64,000 bases of DNA from an uncultured Bacteroidales bacterium (GCA_902769535.1 CACXPH010000002.1:62001-126000), one strand, 5' to 3'. Numbered from the stretch's first letter, positions 17,102 to 26,837 are shown. The notes: generated by a model from the sequence alone, not told the origin. Numbers and translations are program-made.

Positions 17102-19369
17102 TCGGCAACCTTCATTGGGGTCAAACCATTTGGGTATATCGAACTGTTCTTCCGGACTGTAACCGAGATCCGGATCGGCCAGCACTTTCTGCATGTACAG
17201 CGCACAGATAGGCAGCGCCATGGATGCTCCTTGTCCTTCAGCCATGTTATCAAAATGTATGCCACGGTCTTCACCGCCGACCCATGTACCGCTTACCAGC
17301 GAAGGTGTGAAGCACATGAACCAACCGTCGGAGTTATTGTTGGTCGTACCGGTCTTACCACCCATAGGAGCGGTTATTCCATATTTATAGCGCACGCGCA
17401 CGCCTGTACCGTGATCCAGCACGGCACGTAGCATATGAATCATCTTGTAGGCCGTTGTCTCACTGATGATCTCGTGCGTCCGAGGCGTGAACGTACCAAT
17501 AACATTACCGTTATTATCCTCGATGCGGGTGACGTAGAGCGGTTCGGTTCGGATACCTTTGTTCGCGAAGGTCGTGTAGGCATCTACCATTTCTTCGACG
17601 CTTACCTCACAGGGACCCAGACAGAGTGATACGACCGGATCGAGTTGACCCTTGATGCCGAAAGAACGCATCATTTTGACGAGTTGTTCCGGAGTGAAAA
17701 GCGTCATCAGATACGCGGACATCCAGTTGGAAGACTCTTTGAGTCCCCATGTGAGGGTCACGGTATCACCCCAGTATTTATCGTGCGTGTCACGCGGTAC
17801 GTAGCGGTCTCCGTTCGGCAGAATAAAGACCACAGAGTCGTACACCCACGTATCGCACGGCCACATACCTTCGTCCATCGCGAGGGTATAGAGGTAAGGC
17901 TTAACGGTCGAACCGACCTGCCGACGACCTTTGGTCGTCATGTCGTACTGGAAATGCGCGAAGTTAGGACCACCTACATAGGCCTTGACGTGTCCTGTAT
18001 GCGGATCCATGGACATGAAACCGCAGCGCAGGTAACTCTTGAGCCACTTGATAGAGTCGTACGGACTGAGGATGGTGTCGATCATGCCTTTGTCGTAATC
18101 GAAGATCTGCATCTCACGCGGTGTCATGAAAGCCGCGGTAATGCTGTCCATACTGGCTCCGGCACGTTTCATGTTGCGGTAGCGGTCGGTCTGACGCATG
18201 GAGCGATTCATGATACCATCTATCTCGGCTTGCGTGAGCTTGTACGAGAATGGTGCGTTCTTCTTGCGCTTGAGTTCCTTGAAGAACGCTTTCTGCTGCG
18301 CTTCCATATGTTCGCTCACCGCCTCTTCGGCATAGCGCTGCATACGGGAGTCGATCGTCGTGTAGATCTTCAGACCGTCCTGATAGAGGTCATACGGCGT
18401 CCCGTCGGCTTTCTTGTTCTTCTCGCAGAAACCGTACAACGGGTTGTTTTCCCATTCCCATTGATCCAGTTCATACTGCTGTTTGTTCCACTCGGAGTAG
18501 TCGCTCGCCTTGGGCTCTTTGGCCGTCAGCACCCCGCGCAGGTACTCCCGTAAGTACGGTGCTATTCCTTGCTTATGATCCACCGAACGGTAGTGCAACT
18601 CCAGTGGAATAGCTGCCACGGAATCGCGTGTGGCCTCGTCGATATACCCGTATTTCTCCATCTGACTGAGGACAATGTTCCGACGACCGGTAGCCCGCTC
18701 GGGATGGCGCACGGGGTTGTATAGCGACGGGTTCTTACACATACCCACAAGCATCGCTGCCTGCTCGAGTTTGAGTTCGGACGGAGTGGTCGAGAAATAG
18801 ACCTGCGAGGCCGACTGAATACCTACGGCGTTATAGAGAAAATCGAACTGATTAAGGTACATGAGCAGGATCTCGTCCTTCGAATAGAGCCGCTCGAGCT
18901 TGGTAGCGATGACCCATTCGATCGGTTTCTGCATGGCACGCTCGAAGATGTTATTGGCTCGCGGCGACCAGAGCTGCTTGGCGAGTTGCTGGGTGAGGGT
19001 AGAACCACCACCGGCACGACCGAGTTTGAGAATGGCACGGAACATGGACTTGAAATCCACGCCCGTATGCTCGTAGAACCGCACGTCTTCCGTCGCTATC
19101 AGCGCGTTGATCAGGTTCGGCGATAGGTCGGTGTACTGCACACCGATGCGGTTCTCATAGCGGTAATAGCGCCCGAGCGACTGCATATCGGCCGAGATGA
19201 CCTCACTGGCGAAGGTGTTCTTCGGGTTCTGTAACTCCTCCAAAGGCGGCAAGTAACCTAACGCACCTTCGGTAATCAACCAGATCACGAGGAAAGCCGT
19301 CAACAGACCTCCGAGAAAGAGGCTCCAGAACCAAATCAAAAACGGTTTGTACCAAGTCTTTGTTTTCAT
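17099..19369 (-). CDS. Class A penicillin-binding protein 1A
   Basis: The 756-aa bifunctional peptidoglycan synthase has an N-terminal membrane anchor (residues ~10-33, IWFWSLFLGGLLTAFLVIWL). The glycosyltransferase 51 domain shows EDVRFYEHTGVDFKSMFRA and GGSTLTQQLAKQLW. The transpeptidase domain has nucleophile Ser in GSTVKPYLY (SxxK), SSNWMS (SxN) and GKTGTTNN (KTG). It polymerises lipid II and cross-links stem peptides in the periplasm. Length and motif order are normal. It overlaps hemW by 4 bp (ATGA), so the two are translationally coupled. Confidence 0.95.
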   Translation of the reverse strand: MKTKTWYKPFLIWFWSLFLGGLLTAFLVIWLITEGALGYLPPLEELQNPKNTFASEVISADMQSLGRYYRYENRIGVQYTDLSPNLINALIATEDVRFYEHTGVDFKSMFRAILKLGRAGGGSTLTQQLAKQLWSPRANNIFERAMQKPIEWVIATKLERLYSKDEILLMYLNQFDFLYNAVGIQSASQVYFSTTPSELKLEQAAMLVGMCKNPSLYNPVRHPERATGRRNIVLSQMEKYGYIDEATRDSVAAIPLELHYRSVDHKQGIAPYLREYLRGVLTAKEPKASDYSEWNKQQYELDQWEWENNPLYGFCEKNKKADGTPYDLYQDGLKIYTTIDSRMQRYAEEAVSEHMEAQQKAFFKELKRKKNAPFSYKLTQAEIDGIMNRSMRQTDRYRNMKRAGASMDSITAAFMTPREMQIFDYDKGMIDTILSPYDSIKWLKSYLRCGFMSMDPHTGHVKAYVGGPNFAHFQYDMTTKGRRQVGSTVKPYLYTLAMDEGMWPCDTWVYDSVVFILPNGDRYVPRDTHDKYWGDTVTLTWGLKESSNWMSAYLMTLFTPEQLVKMMRSFGIKGQLDPVVSLCLGPCEVSVEEMVDAYTTFANKGIRTEPLYVTRIEDNNGNVIGTFTPRTHEIISETTAYKMIHMLRAVLDHGTGVRVRYKYGITAPMGGKTGTTNNNSDGWFMCFTPSLVSGTWVGGEDRGIHFDNMAEGQGASMALPICALYMQKVLADPDLGYSPEEQFDIPKWFDPNEGCR

Positions 19370-20442
19370 ATCATCAAATCTTCAATTATCGTGTTTAGTA
19401 TGTGTAGTCCTTGTTGTGTCGCTACGATGCGTCCACCGGTTGTCCTACGCAGGTTTCCTGCTTCCAAATGCGGCGTTATATCGCCTTGTATCTCGCTTCG
19501 TTTGACGCCTTTTCTTGTTCGCAGCCCTAACATGATACGTTCGTTGTAGCGGTCGGTGTCGGTGAGTGTCTCGCTCTCGCGTAGCAACGTACCGGCTTGT
19601 ATGCCGCGTATGTAGGCGCTGAGGTTCGAGGGATTCCAACTGCGCACGTGGCCGATATAACTGTGTGCGCCGGCGCCGACACCGATATACGGCCTACCGT
19701 CCCAATAACTGCTGTTATGTTTCGCCTCGTAGCCCGGTAAGGCGAAGTTACTCACTTCATAATGCACAAATCCGGCCTTCTTGAGTTGCTCGCATAAATA
19801 GTCGTACATCGCGTTCTCCGTCTCTTCGTCAATGGCTTGCATCTCGCCGCTTTGTACCCGACGCGTCAACTCCGTGCCTTCTTCGTAGATCAAGCCGTAG
19901 GCGGATATATGCTGTACGTTCAGTGCTAAAGCCAGACCAATATCTTCTTTCCAGGACTCCCAGGTCTGTGTCGGCAGCGCGTACATGAGGTCAATGGAAA
20001 TATTGTCAAATCCCATGTACTTCGCCATCTGTACCGCCTGAAACGCTTCCATGCCGTTATGCCGACGTCCGATACGTTGCAGCAGTCCGGGTTGGAAGGA
20101 CTGAATACCGATGGAGAGTCGGTTGACACCTGCTTCACGAATGCCTCGCAGGAGAGGATAGGTGATATCCCCCGGATTGAGTTCCATCGTGATCTCCGTG
20201 GCGTCTTGTGTGCCGATAGCCTCCAATAGTCGCCGGATGTGCCGATGCATCAAGGTGCTCGGGGTACCACCTCCGATATAGATCGTGCGGATAGGCTCGT
20301 TTGCCTCATCCTTTCGTTGCTCTATCTCTTTGAGCACGGCTTCTACATATTCCTTTCGGCGCGCCAAAAGGGTGGTGGAGAAGAAGTCGCAGTATGCGCA
20401 GCGCTTCTTGCAAAACGGTATATGTACGTAGATGCCAGCCAT
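19366..20442 (-). CDS. hemW: Radical SAM heme chaperone HemW
   Basis: The 358-aa protein starts MAGIYVHIPFCKKRCAYCDF, with the CxxxCxxC 4Fe-4S cluster at Cys11/15/18 and the extra Asp/Phe typical of HemW. IYIGGGTPSTL, MELNPGDI, NRLSIGIQSF and the HN-containing AKHNSSYWDGRPYIGVGAGAHSY block all fit. HemW is often annotated as oxygen-independent coproporphyrinogen oxidase, but this family binds and delivers heme and lacks that activity. The C-terminal RTRKGVKRSEIQ winged-helix part is present. It lies 6 bp after rarA and overlaps PBP1A by 4 bp. Confidence 0.93.
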   Translation of the reverse strand: MAGIYVHIPFCKKRCAYCDFFSTTLLARRKEYVEAVLKEIEQRKDEANEPIRTIYIGGGTPSTLMHRHIRRLLEAIGTQDATEITMELNPGDITYPLLRGIREAGVNRLSIGIQSFQPGLLQRIGRRHNGMEAFQAVQMAKYMGFDNISIDLMYALPTQTWESWKEDIGLALALNVQHISAYGLIYEEGTELTRRVQSGEMQAIDEETENAMYDYLCEQLKKAGFVHYEVSNFALPGYEAKHNSSYWDGRPYIGVGAGAHSYIGHVRSWNPSNLSAYIRGIQAGTLLRESETLTDTDRYNERIMLGLRTRKGVKRSEIQGDITPHLEAGNLRRTTGGRIVATQQGLHILNTIIEDLMI

Positions 20443-20448
20443 CTGTGT

Positions 20449-21669
20449 TTAGTCTTTCTTCCAAAACGTCGTGCCGACGAGTTCGTCCGGTAAGTACTGC
20501 TGTTCCACCCAGTGACCCGGAAAATCATGCGGGTACTTATAGCCGTCGGCATAACCGAGTTCTTTCATTAAACTCGTTGGCGCGTTGCGAAGATATAAAG
20601 GAACAGGTAGATTACCCGATTCGCGCACCTTCGCCAAGGCGGCGTCAATCGCCAGGTATGCCGAGTTATCTTTCTTGCAGGTGGCCAAATAGATGGTTGT
20701 CTCCGCGAGCGGAATACGTCCTTCCGGCCAACCGATCTTATTGACTACATCGAAACATGTGTTAGCCAGTAACATCGCATTCGGGTTAGCGAGTCCTATA
20801 TCTTCGCTCGCCAGGATCACCAGTCGCCGCGCGATGAACTTCGGATCTTCTCCGCCTTCAATCATACGCGCCAACCAGTAGATAGCGGCTTGCGGGTCAC
20901 TGCCGCGCACGGACTTGATGAACGCCGATATAATGTCATAGTGCATTTCGCCGTCCTTATCGTACGCCACGGGATTTTGCTGTAACTGCTTGGTGACGGT
21001 CTCATTGTCAATGACCTTGGCACCACTGTTGCTGACGAGCTCGATGATATTCAGCAGTTTACGCGCATCGCCGCCGCTGTAACGGAGCAGCGCCTCAGTG
21101 TCTTTGACCTGCAGACCCAGCGACTTGATATACTCATCTCGCGTCAAAGCACGGTTCAGCAATTCCGTCAGATCGTCCTTGTCCAGCGATTTAAGCACAT
21201 AGACTTGACAACGACTCAGTAACGGCGTGATGACCTCGAACGACGGGTTCTCCGTTGTGGCACCCACCAACGTGATCGTACCTTCTTCTACCGCACCGAG
21301 AAGACTGTCCTGCTGACTCTTGCTGAACCGGTGGATCTCGTCAATGAACAAGATCGGACTCCGACTGTCTGCCGGTGCAAAGAGCCCGCTGTTCAGACTC
21401 GCGTTGCGCTTGGCTTTGTCAATCACGTCCCGCACTTCCTTCACGCCACTCGTCACGGCACTCAGCGTGTAGAAAGGTCGTTGTAACTGGTGGGCAATAA
21501 TCCGTGCGAGCGTCGTCTTACCGACACCCGGAGGACCCCAAAGGATGAACGAGGCGATGTTTCCGCTCTCGATCATCTGACGCAGGATGGCGCCTTGTCC
21601 CACCAGATGTTTCTGGCCTATGTAGTCGTCCAAAGTCTTCGGACGTAGTCTTTCCGCTAATGGCAACAT
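20449..21669 (-). CDS. rarA: Replication-associated recombination protein A (RarA/MgsA)
   Basis: The 406-aa clamp-loader-like AAA+ ATPase begins LAERLRPKTLDDYIGQKHLVGQG. Walker A GPPGVGKTT is at residues ~45-53, Walker B is LFIDEIHRFSKSQQD, sensor 1 is LVGATTENPSFEV. The C-terminal MgsA tetramerisation part is present (SAFIKSVRGSDPQAAIYWLARMIEGGEDPKFIARRL). It acts at stalled replication forks. It overlaps recN by 13 bp, so two genome-maintenance genes are coupled. Confidence 0.95.
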   Translation of the reverse strand: MLPLAERLRPKTLDDYIGQKHLVGQGAILRQMIESGNIASFILWGPPGVGKTTLARIIAHQLQRPFYTLSAVTSGVKEVRDVIDKAKRNASLNSGLFAPADSRSPILFIDEIHRFSKSQQDSLLGAVEEGTITLVGATTENPSFEVITPLLSRCQVYVLKSLDKDDLTELLNRALTRDEYIKSLGLQVKDTEALLRYSGGDARKLLNIIELVSNSGAKVIDNETVTKQLQQNPVAYDKDGEMHYDIISAFIKSVRGSDPQAAIYWLARMIEGGEDPKFIARRLVILASEDIGLANPNAMLLANTCFDVVNKIGWPEGRIPLAETTIYLATCKKDNSAYLAIDAALAKVRESGNLPVPLYLRNAPTSLMKELGYADGYKYPHDFPGHWVEQQYLPDELVGTTFWKKD

Positions 21670-23234
21670 AGTAGTTCTTTCGCTGTTTTGATAGCGGCCT
21701 CGGTGGCATTCTTACCACTGAGCATACCGGCTATTTCGGTTATTCGTTCGTCGTCTGTGAGGCGACTGATATGCGTCTCTGTGCGGGTAGCTGTGTCGGC
21801 TTTATAGACCTTGTAATGGGTCTGTCCGAGTGCGGCAATCTGCGGTAAGTGGGTGATGGCGATGATTTGTCTATGTGCACTCATCTCGCGCATAATAGAG
21901 GCCATTTGGGTCGCAATCTCTCCACTCACACCCGTATCTATCTCATCGAAAATGATCGTCGGCAGGCCTCGTGTGCTGGCAATAAGCGCCTTCACGCATA
22001 GCATGAGACGACTGATCTCACCTCCGGACGCCACCTCACTCACGTTTCTGAGACTCTGGTTGAGGTTCGCTGCAAAAAGTATCTGCACCTCGTCCTTGCC
22101 GCTCGGCAGGAAGTCCGGGGTAGGAGTGATCGGTATCTCCACTTTGGCATGCGCTACACCGAGACGTGTCAGTCCTTCAACCAAGGTCTTGGTGATCTGC
22201 GGTACCACAGCCTGACGACTCTTGCTCAATTTTTCTGCCGCCTTGGTAAGTGTGCCTTTAGCAGCCTCTACGGCTTTGCTTGCCTGCTCGATATCAAAGT
22301 CAAAACTATCCAGTCGGTTGACTTGTTCTGCCAACTCGTCCCGCATGCTAATCAACTCGTCTATACTCTCGGCACTGAACTTCCGCTTGAGTTGTTCCAA
22401 CTCGCCGATACGCTCTTCCACCCACTGTAAACGCTGCGGATCCATCTCCGTGCGTTGCAGTTGCCGTTCCGCCTCATGAGAAATGTCCTGCAACTCAATG
22501 CGGGCACTGTCAATGCGTTCCTGCAACTCCGGCGCAACTTCGTTCAGACGGCAAGCTTTGAGTGCCATAATGGCACCGCCTTGTTCTCCGCTCAATGCTT
22601 CTACAGCTGTCTGCAGTGCCGCACGGATCTCTTCGGCGTGACTAAGCGTATACTGCTCTTGCTCTAAGTCCTCCAACTCGCCTTCCTGCAGACCGGCTTC
22701 GTCAAGCATCTTGTAGCGGTATTGGATATAATCGGCGTCCTGCTGACTCTTCTTGGCCAGTTCTTGCAACTTATGCAAAGCCTCCAAGGCACTCATATAG
22801 GCCTCATAATGCGTGCTATAATCGGCTCTGACGGCTTCGTTTTGCGAGATTGCATCAACCACCTCCAACTGGAAATCCGCATTCTCTATGAGTAGGTTCG
22901 CGTGCTGGGAATGGATATCAATCAATTGGTTCGCCAGCACCTTGAGTTCCTGCAGTGTGACCACGCTGTCATCCACAAACGAACGACTCTTGCCGTTGCT
23001 GTATAACTCACGACGGATGATACAATCCGTAAATTCCGCCTCGATGATACACTTGTCCTCACCGTCCGTGATAACTTTGCTATCCGCTCGCGCACCCAAT
23101 ACCAGCGCCAAGGCACCGAGGATAATACTCTTACCAGCCCCGGTTTCACCTGTCATCACCGAGAAACCATCCGCAAAATCAATATCCAGATGGCTTATCA
23201 GCGCGTAGTTCTGTATGTGTAAATGCTTTAACAT
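21657..23234 (-). CDS. recN: DNA repair protein RecN
   Basis: The 525-aa SMC-like ATPase has Walker A GETGAGKSIILGAL (residues 29-42), two long coiled-coil stretches (~155-345) around a central hinge, ABC signature EVASGGEISRLMLCVK and Walker B TIIFDEIDTGVSG. It is slightly shorter than the E. coli protein (553 aa). RecN holds and processes ends during double-strand break repair. The gene overlaps porD by one base (TAATG), an arrangement (DUF4835/porD next to recN) often kept in Bacteroidota. Confidence 0.95.
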   Translation of the reverse strand: MLKHLHIQNYALISHLDIDFADGFSVMTGETGAGKSIILGALALVLGARADSKVITDGEDKCIIEAEFTDCIIRRELYSNGKSRSFVDDSVVTLQELKVLANQLIDIHSQHANLLIENADFQLEVVDAISQNEAVRADYSTHYEAYMSALEALHKLQELAKKSQQDADYIQYRYKMLDEAGLQEGELEDLEQEQYTLSHAEEIRAALQTAVEALSGEQGGAIMALKACRLNEVAPELQERIDSARIELQDISHEAERQLQRTEMDPQRLQWVEERIGELEQLKRKFSAESIDELISMRDELAEQVNRLDSFDFDIEQASKAVEAAKGTLTKAAEKLSKSRQAVVPQITKTLVEGLTRLGVAHAKVEIPITPTPDFLPSGKDEVQILFAANLNQSLRNVSEVASGGEISRLMLCVKALIASTRGLPTIIFDEIDTGVSGEIATQMASIMREMSAHRQIIAITHLPQIAALGQTHYKVYKADTATRTETHISRLTDDERITEIAGMLSGKNATEAAIKTAKELLCCH

Positions 23235-24136
23235 TATTGGTTAATCTTATCGTATGTGTTCTGTCTGGTCGGGTCAATATCCATGAGCAGATCATACACG
23301 TCTCGCTTCTCTTTGTCCGTGCCTTTCTTGAAAATATCCACCAACTCATCCGCCTTGGCATCGAGGAAGGTGTTGATCACGTACGTCGCCGGACGGGCTC
23401 TGTAGGCTTCCTTCAGAACCGGCATACCTTCCGCGATGCGTGCCCGACCGTTCACTACGTTACCGCTCATCTCGTCCAGACCCAAACGGTGGTACTCGTA
23501 GTAGTAATTGCGGTATTTCTTAAACGCCTCATCAAGCAGGTTGTTGATGAGCGCGTAGCGGTTTCTGTTACTGTCGAATGCTAGCCATCCTTTCTGCTCA
23601 CTCTGCTCCATAGATGCACTCTGACAGGCATTGACGATCTGCTCGCATGCCTCAAACGCAGGAGTGCCGCCAAGTCGCTGATAACTGTCCATGTCGTGCC
23701 CGATAATCAGGTAGCAGTAATAGGCCAGCATGGCCGTGAGGTTCGTCGTGAACGTGTTCTGCTGATACTCAATCCGGTCGAACTCCTGGTAGGTGAAGTT
23801 GAAATTCTTGTCTACGAAATTAAGCAGCGGCGTCGTGTACGTCGTACCGTACACCGGACGGCGACTCTGGAGCGTCATCTCGCATTTATACATGTTATCT
23901 GCCGCCTCTTTGACTACGATCTGCATGCTGCATTCGATCTTCTCGTGTTCGGCAAAAGTCATGTTCGTCCAGCGGTTCTGGTTCATGTACTCCTCGATGG
24001 CTGTCTTGAGTGTCTCATAGACCTGTTTGTTCGAACCTTCTATCTGGTCGGAGTTAATACTCACGCGGCAGTTGATCTCCTGCGCCGAAGCCCAGGAAAC
24101 CGCACACAATGTTACTATAAATAGGAATTTTCTCAT
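23234..24136 (-). CDS. porD: T9SS-associated protein PorD (DUF4835)
   Basis: The 300-aa protein has a signal peptide (MRKFLFIVTLCAVSWASAQ). EINCRVSINSDQIEGSNKQVYETLKTAIEEYMNQNRWT, FDRIEYQQNTFTTNLTAMLAYYCYLIIGHDMDSY and the C-terminal LMDIDPTRQNTYDKINQ match DUF4835, named PorD in the type IX secretion literature. It is periplasmic or outer-membrane associated; its precise task is not established. Adjacent recN is a conserved neighbour. It overlaps the DUF4831 gene by 4 bp. Together with porE and the type-B cargo protein it indicates that the organism has, or recently had, a T9SS. Confidence 0.85.
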   Translation of the reverse strand: MRKFLFIVTLCAVSWASAQEINCRVSINSDQIEGSNKQVYETLKTAIEEYMNQNRWTNMTFAEHEKIECSMQIVVKEAADNMYKCEMTLQSRRPVYGTTYTTPLLNFVDKNFNFTYQEFDRIEYQQNTFTTNLTAMLAYYCYLIIGHDMDSYQRLGGTPAFEACEQIVNACQSASMEQSEQKGWLAFDSNRNRYALINNLLDEAFKKYRNYYYEYHRLGLDEMSGNVVNGRARIAEGMPVLKEAYRARPATYVINTFLDAKADELVDIFKKGTDKEKRDVYDLLMDIDPTRQNTYDKINQ

Positions 24137-25167
24137 TTCGAAACAGAAACAATATTTCCGGTCTTTTCACTAAACGTTATTTTCGGCAACTCTTTGCCCG
24201 TAAACCAACTCTTCGGCAGTGAGACATCCATGCCTAACTGTGCCACAGGAATAGCCCGCTTGTCCAAACTACGGCCCTTGTAGAGCACGTTCACGGCACA
24301 GTTACCCGGCACGTTATACACGATCTGCGTTAACTGTGGACCTTTCTTCTTTTTCTTATCCTCTACAGGCTGTACGACCTGTTGCGTGCAGGCCATGCGC
24401 ACTTCAATCGTGTCGGCATCAATATTATCGCCGTCCGTAAATCCGTTTTCTTCCGAGAAGAAGAGCAACTCACCATCGTTTGTCGGTTCTACGCGAACCG
24501 TCTTATGCATTGGATGCATGCATTTACGACCCGTGAACAACTCCGTGAGCGCTCGTTCCTGCTCGTTTAACTCGTTCAGAACCAACTCCATGGCCTTACC
24601 GTCAGCAGGCGCGTGCTCGACCTCGCCGTTGAGCAGGTACATACGCGTCTCACGTAAATGGAAAATCTGCTTGGCGATCTCATGTGCCTGTGCTTCAGGA
24701 TTAGCTGCCGTCAACACATCCTCCGACAAAGGCACGACACGCGCTTCAGGTTTCTGACCCGGGCAAGGACGTTTAGGATCATGTTTCGGTCCTTTCTTCT
24801 CTTTCGGAACGATATTATAACCCAACAACAGACCTTTGTCGTTAATAGTCAATAATAGCGGAAAACCTGCTTCGTTAGCCACTTTATGCGGACGGTTATA
24901 GTCGGTCGTCGTGGCGGTTCCGATCCGTACATCCTTGAGCGTGCAGACCTTCTTGGTCTCCATCACCGCGTCCGTGATACCTAACATCGCCTCGGCATAG
25001 TCCGCATACAGTCCACGCTCGAAATGTTCCTCCAGATATATAAACTCCAGCGTGATTTCTGTCTTCGGACTGTAATAAACCAGTGCCGACTCATTCTCTT
25101 CCAATACCTGCGCGTGCACCGCGCTCATCATCATCGCTCCAAGGAGCAGAATACTCATTTTTTTCAT
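24133..25167 (-). CDS. DUF4831-family exported protein
   Basis: The 344-aa protein has a signal peptide (MKKMSILLLGAMMMSAVHAQ). SALVYYSPKTEITLEFIYLEEHFERGLYADYAEAMLGI, the LLLTINDKGLLLGYN strand and FSEENGFTDGDNIDADTIEVRMA fit DUF4831, a Bacteroidota family of unknown function. A charged insert (KEKKGPKHDPKRPCPGQKPEARV) and a second one (QPVEDKKKKKGPQLT) look disordered. It is coupled to porD by a 4-bp overlap and starts just below the 11-bp-period array that ends aroE. Confidence 0.8.
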   Translation of the reverse strand: MKKMSILLLGAMMMSAVHAQVLEENESALVYYSPKTEITLEFIYLEEHFERGLYADYAEAMLGITDAVMETKKVCTLKDVRIGTATTTDYNRPHKVANEAGFPLLLTINDKGLLLGYNIVPKEKKGPKHDPKRPCPGQKPEARVVPLSEDVLTAANPEAQAHEIAKQIFHLRETRMYLLNGEVEHAPADGKAMELVLNELNEQERALTELFTGRKCMHPMHKTVRVEPTNDGELLFFSEENGFTDGDNIDADTIEVRMACTQQVVQPVEDKKKKKGPQLTQIVYNVPGNCAVNVLYKGRSLDKRAIPVAQLGMDVSLPKSWFTGKELPKITFSEKTGNIVSVSK

Positions 25168-25173
25168 ATGGTG

Positions 25174-25217
25174 ATCGTATGTTTATCGTATGTTTAACCT
25201 ATGTTTATCGTATGTTT
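25174..25217. repeat. 11-bp-period array (ATCGTATGTTT) across the aroE stop codon
   Basis: Four 11-bp units: ATCGTATGTTT, ATCGTATGTTT, AACCTATGTTT, ATCGTATGTTT. They provide the last eight codons of aroE (DKHTINIG) and the gap to the DUF4831 gene. Confidence 0.9.
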
Positions 25218-25946
25218 GTCCTTATCAGAATTCCAAATTTTCCAGGCCGCTTTGGCTTGACCGACCAGCATTTCCATGCCATTCTTGATCATCGCTCCCT
25301 GCGCCTTGCCTTTCTGTAAAAACAAAGTTTCTTCAGGATTATAGATACAGTCGAACAACAAATGCCGTGCCGTGATTTGTTCGTACGGAATAGGCGGAAA
25401 ACTGTTGACATCCGGCGCCATGCCTAATGGCGTACAATTGATGATGATCGTGTGCGCCTCCATCACCTCCTGCGTCAACTCGTCATAACCCAACATCCCT
25501 TCTTTCGGCGTACGGCTGACGAGAGTAGGGATGATCCCTAACTTCCTCAGCCCGTAACACACCGCCTTGGACGCACCTCCGGTACCTAGCACAAGCGCTT
25601 TGCGGTCATCTTCGCGTAGCAATGGTTGCATGGACCCCATGAATCCCAGACAGTCCGTGTTATAACCCACGTGTTTATACACCACGTTCACGGCACCAAT
25701 CGCCTCGGCCGTCTCGTCCAGACGCTCCAGATACGGAATAATCGCCTGTTTGTATGGCAAGGTCACGTTGAAGCCATCCAGAGATTCAAGGAATTCCTTT
25801 AACCTTTCACCTTTCATCCATTCACCTTTATCAACCGCATACAACGAGTACTCGGCATCGATGCCCGATGTTTCAAATTTCTCGTTGAAGTATTTGGCCG
25901 AAAACGAGTGATGTAATGGAAATCCTATTATACCGTAGTGACGCAT
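25194..25946 (-). CDS. aroE: Shikimate dehydrogenase
   Basis: The 250-aa protein has the substrate-binding GFPLHHSFSAKYFNEKF at the N-terminus, catalytic Lys in NVTLPYKQAI, and the NADP-binding LVLGTGGASKAVCYGLRKLG. It reduces 3-dehydroshikimate to shikimate in the aromatic amino acid pathway. Two arrays touch it: 25796-25832 inserts DKGEWMKGERLKEFLES before the catalytic Lys block, and the last eight residues come from the 11-bp array at 25174-25217. The start overlaps the tilS end by 19 bp. Confidence 0.93.
   Translation of the reverse strand: MRHYGIIGFPLHHSFSAKYFNEKFETSGIDAEYSLYAVDKGEWMKGERLKEFLESLDGFNVTLPYKQAIIPYLERLDETAEAIGAVNVVYKHVGYNTDCLGFMGSMQPLLREDDRKALVLGTGGASKAVCYGLRKLGIIPTLVSRTPKEGMLGYDELTQEVMEAHTIIINCTPLGMAPDVNSFPPIPYEQITARHLLFDCIYNPEETLFLQKGKAQGAMIKNGMEMLVGQAKAAWKIWNSDKDKHTINIG
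25796..25832. repeat. In-frame heptamer array (CCTTTCA) in aroE
   Basis: Four to five 7-bp units encode KGEWMKGERLKEF in the N-terminal catalytic domain. Confidence 0.75.
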
Positions 25947-26806
25947 AGTTTGCCTTTCTTTATCGTTGCCCGGTGTGTCTTCGAGGTAAACACTTTACCT
26001 CCTTCTCCCTTTTGCAACGCATCGTAAATCTTATCTATTTCTGCAAAATTATATATGCGAAGTTCTTCATATAATCGTACAACTCCTGCTTCGCGCGTGT
26101 CTTTGCCGTCAATCAAATCTATATATCCCTGCACGTATTCGGCCGTTTGAGCCATGTGCTCGATCTCCGCTTTGGAGTAGACTTTTAGTTGTTGCCGCAC
26201 GGCGTTACGACTGATCGTCAGGTCGTTATTCGTACTGTCCGTCACCCAGTTTAAGTGCCGCTTGTCCCGCAGGTAATGTTCAATATAATCCCGTGTTGTG
26301 CAGAGTAACGGACGTACAACCGGCACACCTTCCGGTGCCATGGGGTTGGCACTGATCGGTCGCATGCCTGCCAAACCACGCAGACCCGTTCCGCGCTTGA
26401 GGTTAAGCAAGATCGTCTCGGCCTGGTCGTTTTGATGGTGTGCCACACACACCGCATGACAGCCATGCACCTGAGCTACCTGTTCAAACCACGCATACCT
26501 CAACTCCCGTGCCGCCACCTCAATGCCTACGTGCTTATCCTTGGCGTAGCCCTTTGTGTCGAAATGTTGCACCTCCAAAGGCACATTCAATTGTGCACAC
26601 AACTCCCGTACGAACGCTTCGTCGCGGTCACTCTCTGCTCCGCGCAATGAAAAATTACAATGCGCTGCGACGCAGGTGTAACCGGCTTGCAGGAGCACGT
26701 CCAAGAGCGAAACGCTGTCCGCTCCGCCGCTCACCGCTACCAACACCGGCTTATTCTTATCCAACAACCCGTGTTTGCGTATATATGTACTAACTCTGCG
26801 TAGCAA
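25928..26806 (-). CDS. tilS: tRNA(Ile)-lysidine synthase, short form without the C-terminal domain
   Basis: The 292-aa protein has the PP-loop ATP site AVSGGADSVSLLDVL (residues ~24-38), [50 protein letters not shown] and RPLLCTTRDYIEHYL, all typical of TilS, which converts the wobble C of tRNA-Ile(CAU) to lysidine and is usually essential. Other Bacteroidota copies are, as I recall, about 430 aa with a C-terminal tRNA-recognition domain; here the protein ends at THRATIKKGKLCVTTV, just after the catalytic part. Because aroE begins inside its end, the truncation looks settled and not an assembly error, but a frameshift upstream cannot be excluded. Confidence 0.85.
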   Translation of the reverse strand: MLRRVSTYIRKHGLLDKNKPVLVAVSGGADSVSLLDVLLQAGYTCVAAHCNFSLRGAESDRDEAFVRELCAQLNVPLEVQHFDTKGYAKDKHVGIEVAARELRYAWFEQVAQVHGCHAVCVAHHQNDQAETILLNLKRGTGLRGLAGMRPISANPMAPEGVPVVRPLLCTTRDYIEHYLRDKRHLNWVTDSTNNDLTISRNAVRQQLKVYSKAEIEHMAQTAEYVQGYIDLIDGKDTREAGVVRLYEELRIYNFAEIDKIYDALQKGEGGKVFTSKTHRATIKKGKLCVTTV

Positions 26807-26837
26807 TTTTTAATTATTAATTCTTAATTTTTAATTC
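26806..26837. repeat. Heptamer array (TAATTCT) between ettA and tilS
   Basis: Four 7-bp units (TAATTAT, TAATTCT, TAATTTT, TAATTCA) run from the tilS start to the ettA stop. Confidence 0.85.
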
